From: Bacteroidota bacterium
GTDB taxonomy: Bacteria; Bacteroidota; Bacteroidia; B-17B0; Aurantibacillaceae
Assembly: GCA_029237825.1 (NCBI GenBank)
Contig: JAQZBQ010000002.1
Coordinates: forward strand, 124,001-188,000
Direction of reading: 5' to 3'
DNA length: 64,000 nucleotides
Shown: positions 1-8,974 of the stretch, in pieces
Layout of the letters: every line of letters starts with the position of its first letter
How positions within the stretch are numbered: position 1 is the stretch's first letter
Made by a program: the position numbers and the translations under genes
The notes under the pieces: model-generated
Database searches by the model: none
What the model was told of the DNA's origin: nothing
Seen by the model: the letters and a program-made list of their open reading frames with translations, nothing else

Positions 1-852
1 CGTTGTATCATAAACAGTTGATGCATGAGGATTAATAACAGTGTTTTCTGCCGCTAATTCTTGATCTATTACGTCATCATTCTGTAAATCTGGTAACACA
101 TCCTTCTTGATGTTGAAATTTAAGTTAATACTCAATACTAAAAAAGCTAATAAACTAAATGCGAAGATTGCCAGTGTGCCTATGCTTCCTACATAGTTTG
201 CAAGCTGAATGTTTAGCACGTAACCATATCCACCACCGAGATAAAATAATTTATCATGAAAAAAGAACGAAGCAACAAGACTTGTCCATACCAGGAAAAA
301 CAGCCATTTTGCAGTGAAGGAAGGGGGTTTAGTTATTTTTCGATTAAGAATTTTTTGTAATCCATAAATAATTAAAACCGGTACCAGAATAAAGGATGCT
401 ACACCAAAACCTTTATACATAAACCAATAGGAAACTAAAGCACCGGATTTACCAAGCCAGTTAAACACCTTCGTGTCCAGAGCGAACAACTCCGACATTG
501 GTCCTAAAACCTTATCCTGATCTTTTTCCCAGGTGAAAATATATGACAGCAGAGCAATGAATAAATAAACACCGGCCATCATTAAAACCAGGCCAATCAG
601 TTTTTGCGTACGTTCATTTCGGTAGAGGATAAGTGTTTTATTCCATCGATCCAGCAAAGATTCTTTAGATTGATTACCCGGATTTTTTGACTCCGGTTTT
701 TTTACAGTAGAAGTCGCACTTTTGCTGGTCGGTTTACTCTTGTTTTTAGATGAATTTATTTTTTCTTCAATATCATTTTTACTAATCTCCGAATCCTCAA
801 CGATAGCGTCATCTGTCTTTTTCTCCCTGAATTTATTTTTTGTTGTTGCCAT
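1..852 (-). CDS. ftsK: DNA translocase FtsK, N-terminal part (runs off the window)
   Basis: Read on the minus strand from an ATG at 852, the frame stays open for 284 codons to the window edge. The first 75 or so residues are polar and rich in Lys, Ser and Glu. After them come four hydrophobic segments (roughly residues 88-106, 145-160, 178-195 and 215-235), the layout of the FtsK/SpoIIIE membrane domain that anchors the chromosome-segregation motor at the division septum. The motor domain with the Walker motifs would lie outside the window, so the assignment rests on the membrane topology and the basic, low-complexity start. mtaB lies upstream on the same strand, 176 bp away. Another four-helix membrane protein is possible but less likely. 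Confidence 0.7.
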   Translation of the reverse strand, partial: MATTKNKFREKKTDDAIVEDSEISKNDIEEKINSSKNKSKPTSKSATSTVKKPESKNPGNQSKESLLDRWNKTLILYRNERTQKLIGLVLMMAGVYLFIALLSYIFTWEKDQDKVLGPMSELFALDTKVFNWLGKSGALVSYWFMYKGFGVASFILVPVLIIYGLQKILNRKITKPPSFTAKWLFFLVWTSLVASFFFHDKLFYLGGGYGYVLNIQLANYVGSIGTLAIFAFSLLAFLVLSINLNFNIKKDVLPDLQNDDVIDQELAAENTVINPHASTVYDTT

Positions 853-1028
853 GATTTTCCGTATTAAATTTAAGCCTGAGCAAGCCAAAAACGGAAGAAT
901 AAGAGAAATGTTTTAAACCCTGAATTGTTTACTATTTCAGAGCATTTTTAACAAAATCGTGAAGTATTCGAATATGAAAAGAAACAGATCGTTCCATTTT
1001 TGTGAACTAGAAATATTGGGAAAGTGTA

Positions 1029-2372
1029 TTAAACGGTTTCCGTCACTAAATTACAGGTTACAATGCCTTCTTCGTTAAGACCTTCCAGAGTAATCGCAAT
1101 GGATTTGTTTACAAGGCCATCGTCAAACGGATGCGAAATTTTAATATAATTTTCCGTGAATCCATGCATGAAGCCATTTTTATTTTCATGCTCAAATAAA
1201 ACACTGTAATTTTTTTTGAGATGAGTTTCGTAAAATGAACGAAGTTTTTTCGCGGAAAGGATTCTAAGCATTTTATTTCGTCTTTTTCGTTCAGATAATT
1301 CAACCTTTCCGTTTAACAGGATCGCCTCTGTATTATCTCTTTCGCTATAAGTGAACACATGTAAATAAGAAACCTCGAGGGAATTTAAAAAATTGTATGT
1401 GTCTAAAAAATGCTCCGCTGTTTCACCCGGAAATCCAACAATTACATCAACGCCAATACAACAATCGGGCATCAATTGTTTAATCTTTGATACACGGTCC
1501 TGATACAATTCGCGTTTATACCGACGTTTCATTTTTGCTAAAACTTCATTACTTCCACTCTGGAGTGGAATATGAAAATGTGGCATAAACTTTTTGGACG
1601 ATGCAACAAACTCAATGACTTCATTAGTTAAAAGATTGGGTTCAATTGACGAAATGCGTATCCTTTCCACGCCCTCAACTTTATCAAGCTCCCTAATCAA
1701 ATCAATGAATGTATATTCTTTTCTCTTGCGGGTTATTGGATCAATGTCAACACCGTATCCAAAATCGCCCAGATTTACACCCGTTAAAACGATTTCTTTC
1801 ACGCCACTCTCCGCAATTCGTTTGGCATTGGCTACAGCGTTTTCAATGGTGTCACTTCTACTTTTACCACGTGCTAAAGGAATAGTGCAAAACGTGCAGC
1901 TATAGTCGCATCCATCCTGTACCTTCAAGAACGATCGCGTGCGGTCGCCAATCGAAAATGAACCAACAAAAGTATGCACATCTGAAATGTCACAATTATG
2001 AATTTCTGTATGCACGTTTTTTCCTGAGAACTGTATGTAATTCAATAATTTGAATTTCTCTGATGCGCCAAGTACTACATCAACGCCTTCAATATTTGAG
2101 ATTTCATCGGGTTTAAGCTGAGCATAACAACCAACAACAGCAATGAAAGTATCCGGATTGATAGATAGAGCCGACTTTACAATCTGCTTACATTCTCTGT
2201 CAGCGTTTTCAGTAACCGAACAGGTATTAATCACGCACACATCTGCGCCAGCATCAAACGGCACTTTCTTAAAACCTTTTTCCTGCATTAAACGAGCGAT
2301 CGTAGAGCTCTCCGAAAAATTCAGTTTACAACCGAGTGTATGAAAGGATACCGTTTTCCCTGTGAATGGCAT
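1029..2372 (-). CDS. mtaB: tRNA t6A37 methylthiotransferase MtaB
   Basis: This 447-residue protein has the full methylthiotransferase layout: an N-terminal UPF0004 domain with three cluster cysteines (TLGCKLN near residue 15, NTCSVT near 51, VVGCYAQ near 82), a radical-SAM domain with the CxxxCxxC motif in DGCDYSCTFC near residue 155, and a short C-terminal TRAM-like region. The TLGCKLN signature separates MtaB from MiaB (TYGCQMN) and RimO. The family converts N6-threonylcarbamoyladenosine at position 37 of tRNAs reading ANN codons into its 2-methylthio form, using two 4Fe-4S clusters and S-adenosylmethionine. A perfect -7 promoter element ends only 4 nt before the ATG, so the mRNA is probably leaderless or nearly so. 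Confidence 0.93.
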   Translation of the reverse strand: MPFTGKTVSFHTLGCKLNFSESSTIARLMQEKGFKKVPFDAGADVCVINTCSVTENADRECKQIVKSALSINPDTFIAVVGCYAQLKPDEISNIEGVDVVLGASEKFKLLNYIQFSGKNVHTEIHNCDISDVHTFVGSFSIGDRTRSFLKVQDGCDYSCTFCTIPLARGKSRSDTIENAVANAKRIAESGVKEIVLTGVNLGDFGYGVDIDPITRKRKEYTFIDLIRELDKVEGVERIRISSIEPNLLTNEVIEFVASSKKFMPHFHIPLQSGSNEVLAKMKRRYKRELYQDRVSKIKQLMPDCCIGVDVIVGFPGETAEHFLDTYNFLNSLEVSYLHVFTYSERDNTEAILLNGKVELSERKRRNKMLRILSAKKLRSFYETHLKKNYSVLFEHENKNGFMHGFTENYIKISHPFDDGLVNKSIAITLEGLNEEGIVTCNLVTETV

Positions 2373-2376
2373 TCAA

Positions 2377-2384
2377 CAAAGATA
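2377..2384 (-). promoter_or_regulatory. -7 promoter element of mtaB
   Basis: The minus strand reads TATCTTTG, an exact match to the Bacteroidota -7 consensus TAnnTTTG. Only four bases separate it from the mtaB ATG. Transcription would then start at or next to the initiation codon. Confidence 0.55.
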
Positions 2385-2478
2385 CGTTTTTTTAGTGTTT
2401 TTATTAACTCGCATAATCGGATTTCTAAACTAAAAAGTTAAAAACGCAACGCCCTGTTTTTTCTAAATGGACTTCTAT

Positions 2479-2486
2479 TATATTTG
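2479..2486 (+). promoter_or_regulatory. -7 promoter element of the PAS histidine kinase
   Basis: TATATTTG matches the Bacteroidota -7 consensus exactly and lies 25 bp upstream of the ATG at 2512, giving a short A/T-rich leader. Confidence 0.5.
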
Positions 2487-2511
2487 TTTATTCGTTTTCA
2501 TTTTCCCTTAA

Positions 2512-3579
2512 ATGCCTGAATCACCCTATAAACTGGAACTTTTCTTCGAGCTATCACCCGATTTGCTGTGTATTGCCGGGTATGATGGGCGATTTAAACG
2601 AATCAACCCCGCTGTATCTAAAGTGTTAGGTTTCAGTAAAGACGAGTTGCTTTCCGGTCACGTCAATGATTTCATTCATCCCGAGGACCGCGCCATAACC
2701 ACGCATGTGCGTACTGAATTAACAAAGAAAAAGCCATTATATAATTTTGAAAACCGGTATATTACTAAAACAGGTGAAATTGTGTGGTTATCCTGGACAT
2801 CGTTTCCGGATGATGCTAATCAACTGATTTATGCGATTGCTAAAAATATTACTCACAAAAAGAAGGAGGAGCATGATAGAAATCTTTTCTTAACAAACCT
2901 CACGAAGGTCAATAGTCAGCTGAAACAACTTACCTATCAAACTGCCCACGATTTGCGCTCGCCGGTTAATAATTTAATGGCGGCATTCAGTTTATTTGAT
3001 TTAAAGAAGGTCAAGAATAAAGAGGCAGCTGAGTTTATTCATTTATTGAAGCGCGCGAGTGAAAACATTCAGGAAACATTGGATAAGTATGTGAATGATC
3101 TCAATACCAAAGATGGCTTAAAGATTGTAACAGAAGAACTGAATTTAGCACAATGTTTGGAAAACGTTTTGTGTTCGATCCGGTCCCTTGTTGAAACTTC
3201 CCAGGCTAAGATAAATTGTGATTTTAAAGCGTTTGAAACCGTTATTTTTAATAAGGAATATCTCGAAAGTATTTTTCTTAATCTCATTTCAAATTCCATT
3301 AAATATGCGTTTCCCGGAAGGCCCCCCGTGATAACTATAAAAACTACCCTGTTGCATAATGCGCCACAGTTAATTATTGAAGACAATGGTTTAGGTTTTG
3401 ATATGCAGAAAGTAAAAGATAAAATTTTCGGCCTATACCAGAAATTTCATAATCATGTAGACAGTAAGGGTATTGGTCTTTACCTCGTATACAATCACGT
3501 AACCAATCTTGGGGGAACAATTGTAGCCGAAGGGAAAGTAAACGAAGGCGCTAAATTTACGATTACATTTAGCGTGTAA
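2512..3579 (+). CDS. PAS-domain sensor histidine kinase
   Basis: The 355-residue protein is soluble: no signal peptide or membrane segment is visible. Residues about 1-120 form a PAS domain with a PAC tail (ELSPDLLCIAGYDGRFKRIN at the start, then FENRYITKTGEIVWL). A dimerisation/phosphoacceptor helix follows with its H-box in TAHDLRSPVNN near residue 145. The C-terminal 150 residues are an ATPase domain with an N-box (NLISNSIKYAF), a G1 box (EDNGLGFD) and a G2 region (SKGIGLYLV). It should autophosphorylate on the H-box histidine in response to a cytoplasmic cue. No regulator lies beside it, so it is an orphan kinase here. It converges with the peptidase gene on the other strand, 13 bp away. 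Confidence 0.85.
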   Translation: MPESPYKLELFFELSPDLLCIAGYDGRFKRINPAVSKVLGFSKDELLSGHVNDFIHPEDRAITTHVRTELTKKKPLYNFENRYITKTGEIVWLSWTSFPDDANQLIYAIAKNITHKKKEEHDRNLFLTNLTKVNSQLKQLTYQTAHDLRSPVNNLMAAFSLFDLKKVKNKEAAEFIHLLKRASENIQETLDKYVNDLNTKDGLKIVTEELNLAQCLENVLCSIRSLVETSQAKINCDFKAFETVIFNKEYLESIFLNLISNSIKYAFPGRPPVITIKTTLLHNAPQLIIEDNGLGFDMQKVKDKIFGLYQKFHNHVDSKGIGLYLVYNHVTNLGGTIVAEGKVNEGAKFTITFSV

Positions 3580-3592
3580 AGAGAATTGCCTT

Positions 3593-5743
3593 TTATTTTA
3601 CCAATTTCATTTCATTTAAAAGGTAACCTGCTCCGGCAAATTTATCAATTACGAATAATGTATATCGAACGTCCAACACGATATTTCGGCATTGGTTAGG
3701 ATTATACATGATATCACTCATTGTTCCTTCCCAATTCCTGTCGAAGTTAGTTCCAATAAGTTCACCTTTTGCGTTCAAAACGGGGCTTCCACTATTACCA
3801 CCTGTTGTGTGGTTACTTGCTGTGAAAGCAACCGGAAGTTTACCATTTTTATCAGCATACTGTCCGTAGTCTTTCTTTGAGTACAGGTCTTTTAATTTTT
3901 CAGGAACATCAAATTCTTCATCTTTTGGAATATATTTTTCCATTATTCCATCCAAGGTGGTATAGTGTTTATATTCAACACCATCTTTTGGTTTATAACT
4001 GTTTACTTTTCCATATGCCACTCGCAGCGTTGAGTTAGCATCGGGATAAAATTTCTTGTCCTTAAAAATTTCTTTTTGTCCTTGTATATAAAGTTTTTGA
4101 AGTTCGTTAATTTCCCTTTCATCATATTGAAATTGGGGAAAAACAGATGTACTGTAATATTTCATAATGGCATTAGTAATATAATATACAGGGTCACGTT
4201 CATAAAGACTTAAATATTTTTCAAAGTCATTGAGCATAACTGAAGCCTTTTCCTTATCAACAAAATTGGTATTGCTATAAAGAAAATCCGTCATTTTTTT
4301 GGCGTTATTGTTATTTGCAATGATAAAGGAGTCTAAAACCGAAGGTCGATTGTTCGAGGGCACTCCTTTAATATATTCGGTTAACATGGCTTCGCAAATT
4401 TTAATATCGGTAGGTTTATTAAAATTTTTGAAAAACGCCATTTTTTTATATTCGTTAAGTGTATTTTCAAAGGTGTTATTTAAACCTTTTTGTTTCTTTT
4501 TTAATTCGTTAGATAGTGTTGTGAACGAACGTGCGTAGGTAAAAGCATCAATAGCCATTAAACATTCGCTGTAATAATCTACCTGTCTGTTTAAAATTCT
4601 GTACTCTGCATATACCTTTTTTAACTGGGGAAATAGATTTCCGTATTTTTCTTTTTTTGCAGGATCAGATGCCATTGCATCAGTGAATTGTTGTTCAAAG
4701 AGTTGCTTTTTTGTTACCGCATCATAATTTTTCAACCCATTCATTTCTCCCATCCATTTTTTATAGTAATTGGCAACGCTGGCATATTTGCTTGCATAAG
4801 CAATACGTACTGCATCGCTTTGAAGCATGTCTGCATTCATGATGTTTAATCTCTTTTCACGTAAATTCACCTTAAGGGGATCGCTCTCATTCATGATCAT
4901 ATCAACGGCATAACTTGATAAGTATTCCTGTGTGCGGCCGGGGAAACCATACACCATAGTAAAATCACCTTCATTGTACCCTTTTAACGAAATTGGTATT
5001 ACATTTTTTGGTTTATACGGAACATTATCCGTGCTGTATTCGGCGGGCTTATTTTCTTTATTGGCGTAAATCCGGAAAACTGAAAAGTCAGCGTTGTGTC
5101 TTGGCCACATCCAGTTATCGGTTTCCCCACCAAATTTACCGATAGCGGAAGGAGGGGCGCCTACCATTCTTACATCCTTAAAAGTCTCAACAATAAACAT
5201 GTAATATTCGTTACCATAAAAAAACGGTTTGATAAACGCTTCATAATGGGTTCCGGCTACTGCTTCTTTTTCCAGGATCTTTATATTGGATTTTATTGTA
5301 GAATCTATTTTCGCTTCGGTACTGGATAACGTAATTCCCTTTAATACTTTTGCTGTCACATCTTCGATTCGTTGAATAATGGTCGCATTTAAATTAGGGG
5401 TATACACTTCTTCATTTTTATTCATTGCCCAGAAACCATTAGTCAGGTAGTCTTTTTCTACCGTACTATGAAAAGCAATGGCGGAGTAACCACAATGGTG
5501 GTTCGTTAAAATAAGACCCTTGTCTGAAACAATTTCAGCAGTACAACCTCCACCGAACTGCACAATGGCGTCCTTCAGACTGGATTTATTAACGCTGTAA
5601 ATTTGTTCAGCTGTCAATTTTAATCCATTTTTTTTCATGTCTTTAATGTTCATCGCGTTCAAGAGTTGTGGAAGCCACATTCCTTCATCCGCTTTAGCGG
5701 TGATGGCGAAAATCAAAGTCAGGGATAAAATAAGGTGTTTCAT
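3593..5743 (-). CDS. S46 family dipeptidyl-peptidase, DPP11-type
   Basis: Peptidase of family S46 (DPP7/DPP11), a periplasmic enzyme that removes dipeptides from oligopeptides. The ATG at 5743 is chosen over one seven codons upstream because the signal peptide (MKHLILSLTLIFAITAKA) begins there. With this start the protein has 716 residues. Catalytic elements are visible: His in LTNHHCGY near 83, Asp in the stretch ETDNWMWPRHNAD near 220, and Ser651 in GGNSGSPV. In Porphyromonas DPP11 an Arg 18 residues after the catalytic Ser selects Asp/Glu at P1, while DPP7 has Gly there. Here the residue at +18 is Arg669, in NFDRNWEGTMSDI. Acidic-residue specificity is therefore expected. No T9SS sorting domain is seen, consistent with a periplasmic site. 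Confidence 0.9.
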   Translation of the reverse strand: MKHLILSLTLIFAITAKADEGMWLPQLLNAMNIKDMKKNGLKLTAEQIYSVNKSSLKDAIVQFGGGCTAEIVSDKGLILTNHHCGYSAIAFHSTVEKDYLTNGFWAMNKNEEVYTPNLNATIIQRIEDVTAKVLKGITLSSTEAKIDSTIKSNIKILEKEAVAGTHYEAFIKPFFYGNEYYMFIVETFKDVRMVGAPPSAIGKFGGETDNWMWPRHNADFSVFRIYANKENKPAEYSTDNVPYKPKNVIPISLKGYNEGDFTMVYGFPGRTQEYLSSYAVDMIMNESDPLKVNLREKRLNIMNADMLQSDAVRIAYASKYASVANYYKKWMGEMNGLKNYDAVTKKQLFEQQFTDAMASDPAKKEKYGNLFPQLKKVYAEYRILNRQVDYYSECLMAIDAFTYARSFTTLSNELKKKQKGLNNTFENTLNEYKKMAFFKNFNKPTDIKICEAMLTEYIKGVPSNNRPSVLDSFIIANNNNAKKMTDFLYSNTNFVDKEKASVMLNDFEKYLSLYERDPVYYITNAIMKYYSTSVFPQFQYDEREINELQKLYIQGQKEIFKDKKFYPDANSTLRVAYGKVNSYKPKDGVEYKHYTTLDGIMEKYIPKDEEFDVPEKLKDLYSKKDYGQYADKNGKLPVAFTASNHTTGGNSGSPVLNAKGELIGTNFDRNWEGTMSDIMYNPNQCRNIVLDVRYTLFVIDKFAGAGYLLNEMKLVK

Positions 5744-5795
5744 TGGTTTGTTTGTTAAGTACAAATGTTTTTAATTAATTTGAAGAATAGGTCAC

Positions 5796-6611
5796 TTATA
5801 ATGTTCGGATTACTTCTTTCACAATAAAGCTCATTTTGGGTTCAGCAGCAGAAGCGATATGCTGAACTTCTTCATGCGTAACTTCAATAATTTTTCCTTC
5901 TACGCCGAGATCTGTTACAATACTTACACCAAATACGCGCATGCCACCGTGTTTAGCAACAATCACTTCCGGTACAGTACTCATGCCGACAGCATCAGCG
6001 CCTATTCGCGCGATGTACCTGTATTCTGCCGGGGTTTCAAAACATGGGCCGGTAAGCCCTGCATAACAACCCTGGCTTACTTTGATGCCATTATTTTTCG
6101 CTATCTCCATAGCTTTTGCAATTAATTTCTTATCGTAGGCTTCACTCATATCCGGAAACCTCGGACCCAATTCGGCAATATTTTTACCTATTAGGGGGTT
6201 GGTCGGGAAAAGATTAATATGGTCGTTAATGATCATAATTTCGCCTATTTCAAAATCCGGGTTCATTCCTCCACTCGCATTAGAAACACACACTGTATGG
6301 ATGCCTAGCGCTTTCATCACTCGAACCGGAAATGTAATTTGTTGCATGGTATAACCTTCGTAAAAATGGAAACGGCCTTGCATAGCCATAACTTTTTTAC
6401 CTCCCAGTTCTCCAAAAATTAATTTCCCACTATGACCTTCTACCGTGCTAACAGGGAAATTAGGTATTTCCTCATATGGAATTACAAATTCAGCACTTAT
6501 TTCTTTTACAAGTCCGCCAAGCCCAGTGCCAAGTATAATTCCAACTTCAGGTTTAAAATTATTGGTTTTTTCAAGAATATTTTTTGTGGTAAAATTTATT
6601 TGTTCTAACAT
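5796..6611 (-). CDS. punA: Purine nucleoside phosphorylase, trimeric type
   Basis: 271 residues matching the trimeric (class II) purine nucleoside phosphorylases that split inosine and guanosine into base and ribose-1-phosphate. Visible motifs: the phosphate-binding GIILGTGLGGLV near residue 25, VEGHSGKLIFGELGG, MQGRFHFYEGY, VSNASGGMNPDFEIGEIM, the purine site AGLTGPCFETPAEYR with its Glu, and GADAVGMSTVPEVIVA. The ATG lies inside the 3' end of lpxK, with a 41-bp overlap, so the two are surely co-transcribed and probably translationally coupled. The lpxK-PNP pairing is common in Bacteroidota. The overlap argues against an independent promoter. Confidence 0.93.
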   Translation of the reverse strand: MLEQINFTTKNILEKTNNFKPEVGIILGTGLGGLVKEISAEFVIPYEEIPNFPVSTVEGHSGKLIFGELGGKKVMAMQGRFHFYEGYTMQQITFPVRVMKALGIHTVCVSNASGGMNPDFEIGEIMIINDHINLFPTNPLIGKNIAELGPRFPDMSEAYDKKLIAKAMEIAKNNGIKVSQGCYAGLTGPCFETPAEYRYIARIGADAVGMSTVPEVIVAKHGGMRVFGVSIVTDLGVEGKIIEVTHEEVQHIASAAEPKMSFIVKEVIRTL

Positions 6612-7656
6612 AGTTAATTATGGTTTCATTAAATTCCTGTGTTTTCTCCTTGAAATCCACTTCAATCGGTAAAACGTATAAAGGTAAGGTATTTGCGAGA
6701 TCCTGCAAGTCACCGCAACGTAATCTCATCGCATCTTTTTCAGTAGTTATCACAATTTTATTTCCGCCTTCAATTTTGTCAAGTACTGAGCGAATTTCTC
6801 CAATATCCTGAATGGAATATTGATGGTGATCTGCAAAAGGTATATGGACTACCTCGGAGGCATACTCTCTGAGGTATGTAACCAATGGAGATGGGTTCCC
6901 GATTCCGGTAAAAAGAACAATACGGTATCTGAAGAGATCATTTAACGTATCAATTGTTTCATCGGCATTTTGAAATCCAAACAATTCTCCATACTTCAGC
7001 CAGCTAAAAAATAGCTTCTGGTGTGCTAAGGGTTTCAGGTCTTTAATCAAATTCCTGATTTCCACAGCAGTTGTTTTTTCAGGAGTTTTGCTGACGATAA
7101 TGATGTCTGCTCTTGAAATTCCTCTTTTAGATTCCCGTAGGAAACCCGCTGGTATCATGCAATCATAAATGAACAAATTGTTGTATTCACTAATTACAAT
7201 TTTTAATTCACAATTTAGTGCCCTGTGTTGAAAGGCATCATCCAGAATAATTACCTGTGGTGGTTCTTTAAATTCCAGAATTTTTTTCACTCCATTCACC
7301 CGGTCACCATCTACGCAAACTTCAATATCGGGATTTTTCATTTTATATTGCAAAGGTTCATCCCCAATATCAATAGCTGTGCTGGTCTCATCAGCAGCAA
7401 TAAACCCCGACGTTTTACGCTTATAACCTCTGCTTAAAACTGCAATTTTAAATTCATTTTTTAAGAGGTTCACGAGGTATTCTACATGAGGTGTTTTACC
7501 AGTTCCTCCAACCGACAAATTGCCAACGCAAATGGTATGAACATTAAAAGATTTTGATTTTAATACTTTCCAATCATACAGTAAATTCCGAATGGTGGTT
7601 ATAATACCATAAATAATGGCAAAAGGGAATAATAATATTTTCCGTATAAACAACAA
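6571..7656 (-). CDS. lpxK: Tetraacyldisaccharide 4'-kinase LpxK
   Basis: LpxK phosphorylates the 4' position of the lipid A disaccharide at the inner-membrane face, giving lipid IVA. The 361-residue protein has the N-terminal membrane-associated helix (ILLFPFAIIYGIITTIRNLL), the P-loop VGNLSVGGTGKTPHVEYL near residue 48, and the family motif LDDAFQHRAL near residue 153. No ATG is available at the right place; the frame begins with two consecutive TTG codons at 7656 and 7653, and family members start with a very similar short hydrophobic stretch, so TTG is taken as the start. Its 3' end overlaps the nucleoside phosphorylase gene by 41 bp. Confidence 0.92.
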   Translation of the reverse strand: MLFIRKILLFPFAIIYGIITTIRNLLYDWKVLKSKSFNVHTICVGNLSVGGTGKTPHVEYLVNLLKNEFKIAVLSRGYKRKTSGFIAADETSTAIDIGDEPLQYKMKNPDIEVCVDGDRVNGVKKILEFKEPPQVIILDDAFQHRALNCELKIVISEYNNLFIYDCMIPAGFLRESKRGISRADIIIVSKTPEKTTAVEIRNLIKDLKPLAHQKLFFSWLKYGELFGFQNADETIDTLNDLFRYRIVLFTGIGNPSPLVTYLREYASEVVHIPFADHHQYSIQDIGEIRSVLDKIEGGNKIVITTEKDAMRLRCGDLQDLANTLPLYVLPIEVDFKEKTQEFNETIINYVRTNKFYHKKYS

Positions 7657-7753
7657 GGTTTCTAAAAGAAGTGAATGTAGGATTTTTTAGTAAAATTAGG
7701 AACTTTTTAGTGGCGATTTTAAAACCCTGTTGAAGTATAAAAATAATCAGTCT

Positions 7754-8974
7754 TTATTTTTCAGTCTTTACCTCGATCCATAATTTGCTTGGCTCCAGGC
7801 GACAACCATTATTTGTGGTTTCGATAACTTCCAAATAGCCACTTTGATGATCAACATCAATAGCAATATTAGGTCCGTTTTGCCCGGATTTTATCCACAT
7901 TCCGGCAGGCATCTTCCAGGTGTACGTAGACCCCTTGGTGGGAGGCACCGCATACATCAGGTTTTTAGCATCAGCCATCACAGATGCCGAACCTGAGATA
8001 GGGTAGGGCGGTTGAATGATGCCGAAAAATGATGCCGCCCAAAACGTGCTGTGAAATTTTTTTTGAATGGCAAACATCCCAGTTTTTCCACCTTGTGTCG
8101 AACACGTTCCTGTGTCAAGTGGTAATGTATGGCCTATTCCTTTTATTCTGAAATAGCGAACCACTTCCTCCTGCTTTTTGTTTTTGTAAATAGTTAATTC
8201 TATGTCTTCATGGTTTCCGAACCGGGCATAATGTTCATCTTCTTCATAATCTGTTTCGTGAACATTCACCCATTGCTTAATCAATTGATTGGCATTATTC
8301 ATACTCACCACTGGGTCGATACCGCCATGAAAAATAACCAGTTCAGGATATAGGCCTTTATATCCTGGGTTTTGTTCTCTTATCAAATTACCCCAATCTT
8401 CCGGGGATCTAGAAACCATTCCCATCATGGCTTGCCCTGCTTTCATGAATGATTCTGCGGATTTGTAGGGTCCACCGGCCATAACACCGCCTTTATCAAA
8501 AACTTCCGGATAAACAGCCATCATGATACTGCTCATAGCGCCCCCGGCAGATAATCCAATGATGTAAATTCGCGCAGAATCGATGTTCTTGTTTTTTTTC
8601 AAATGAGTAATCATTTGCATGATGGATCCTGGCTCACCTTTATTACGACTTTGGTCGGCAGCACGATACCAGTTAAAGCAATTCTCCGGGTTGTTTATCA
8701 TGATCTGTTCAGGATAGAGTACATAAAACTGATGGAGTTTCGCCAGCTTATTCCAACCGGATTGTTCGGCACAGGATCGTGCAGTTTGTGTGCAGCCATG
8801 TAAAACCACCACCAGTGGAGCAGGTTCGGATATATTTCCGGGATCATAAAACATAAGTTTTAAATTTCCAGGATTGGAACCGAACGGACGGATTTGTATC
8901 AAATCATCTTGTGCATTGACACCGCTAATACAAAGAAGAGAAATTACAACGCGGAAAAAATGTTTATTTATCAT
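7754..8974 (-). CDS. Secreted PHB-depolymerase-like esterase with C-terminal PKD-like domain
   Basis: The 406-residue protein begins with a signal peptide (MINKHFFRVVISLLCISGVNA). Residues about 30-300 form an alpha/beta-hydrolase of the PHB depolymerase/LpqC esterase type: oxyanion region VVLHGCTQTARSC, nucleophile elbow GLSAGGAMSS, Asp in GGIDPVVS, and His in GIGHTLPL. The last 80 or so residues resemble a PKD/Ig-like domain (YTWKMPAGMW). No recognisable T9SS sorting domain follows, so it may stay in the periplasm or use another route. Its ATG overlaps the stop of the upstream type B sorting-domain protein by 4 bp. The true substrate (polyhydroxyalkanoate, acetylxylan or feruloyl ester) cannot be told from sequence. 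Confidence 0.82.
   Translation of the reverse strand: MINKHFFRVVISLLCISGVNAQDDLIQIRPFGSNPGNLKLMFYDPGNISEPAPLVVVLHGCTQTARSCAEQSGWNKLAKLHQFYVLYPEQIMINNPENCFNWYRAADQSRNKGEPGSIMQMITHLKKNKNIDSARIYIIGLSAGGAMSSIMMAVYPEVFDKGGVMAGGPYKSAESFMKAGQAMMGMVSRSPEDWGNLIREQNPGYKGLYPELVIFHGGIDPVVSMNNANQLIKQWVNVHETDYEEDEHYARFGNHEDIELTIYKNKKQEEVVRYFRIKGIGHTLPLDTGTCSTQGGKTGMFAIQKKFHSTFWAASFFGIIQPPYPISGSASVMADAKNLMYAVPPTKGSTYTWKMPAGMWIKSGQNGPNIAIDVDHQSGYLEVIETTNNGCRLEPSKLWIEVKTEK

Noticed and set aside
722-916. 64-codon plus-strand frame at the window start
   Set aside because: Antisense to the N-terminal Lys/Ser-rich part of the FtsK-like gene; no support of its own.
5764-5764. Longer start for the DPP11-type peptidase
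   Set aside because: The seven extra residues precede a complete signal peptide that begins at the ATG at 5743.
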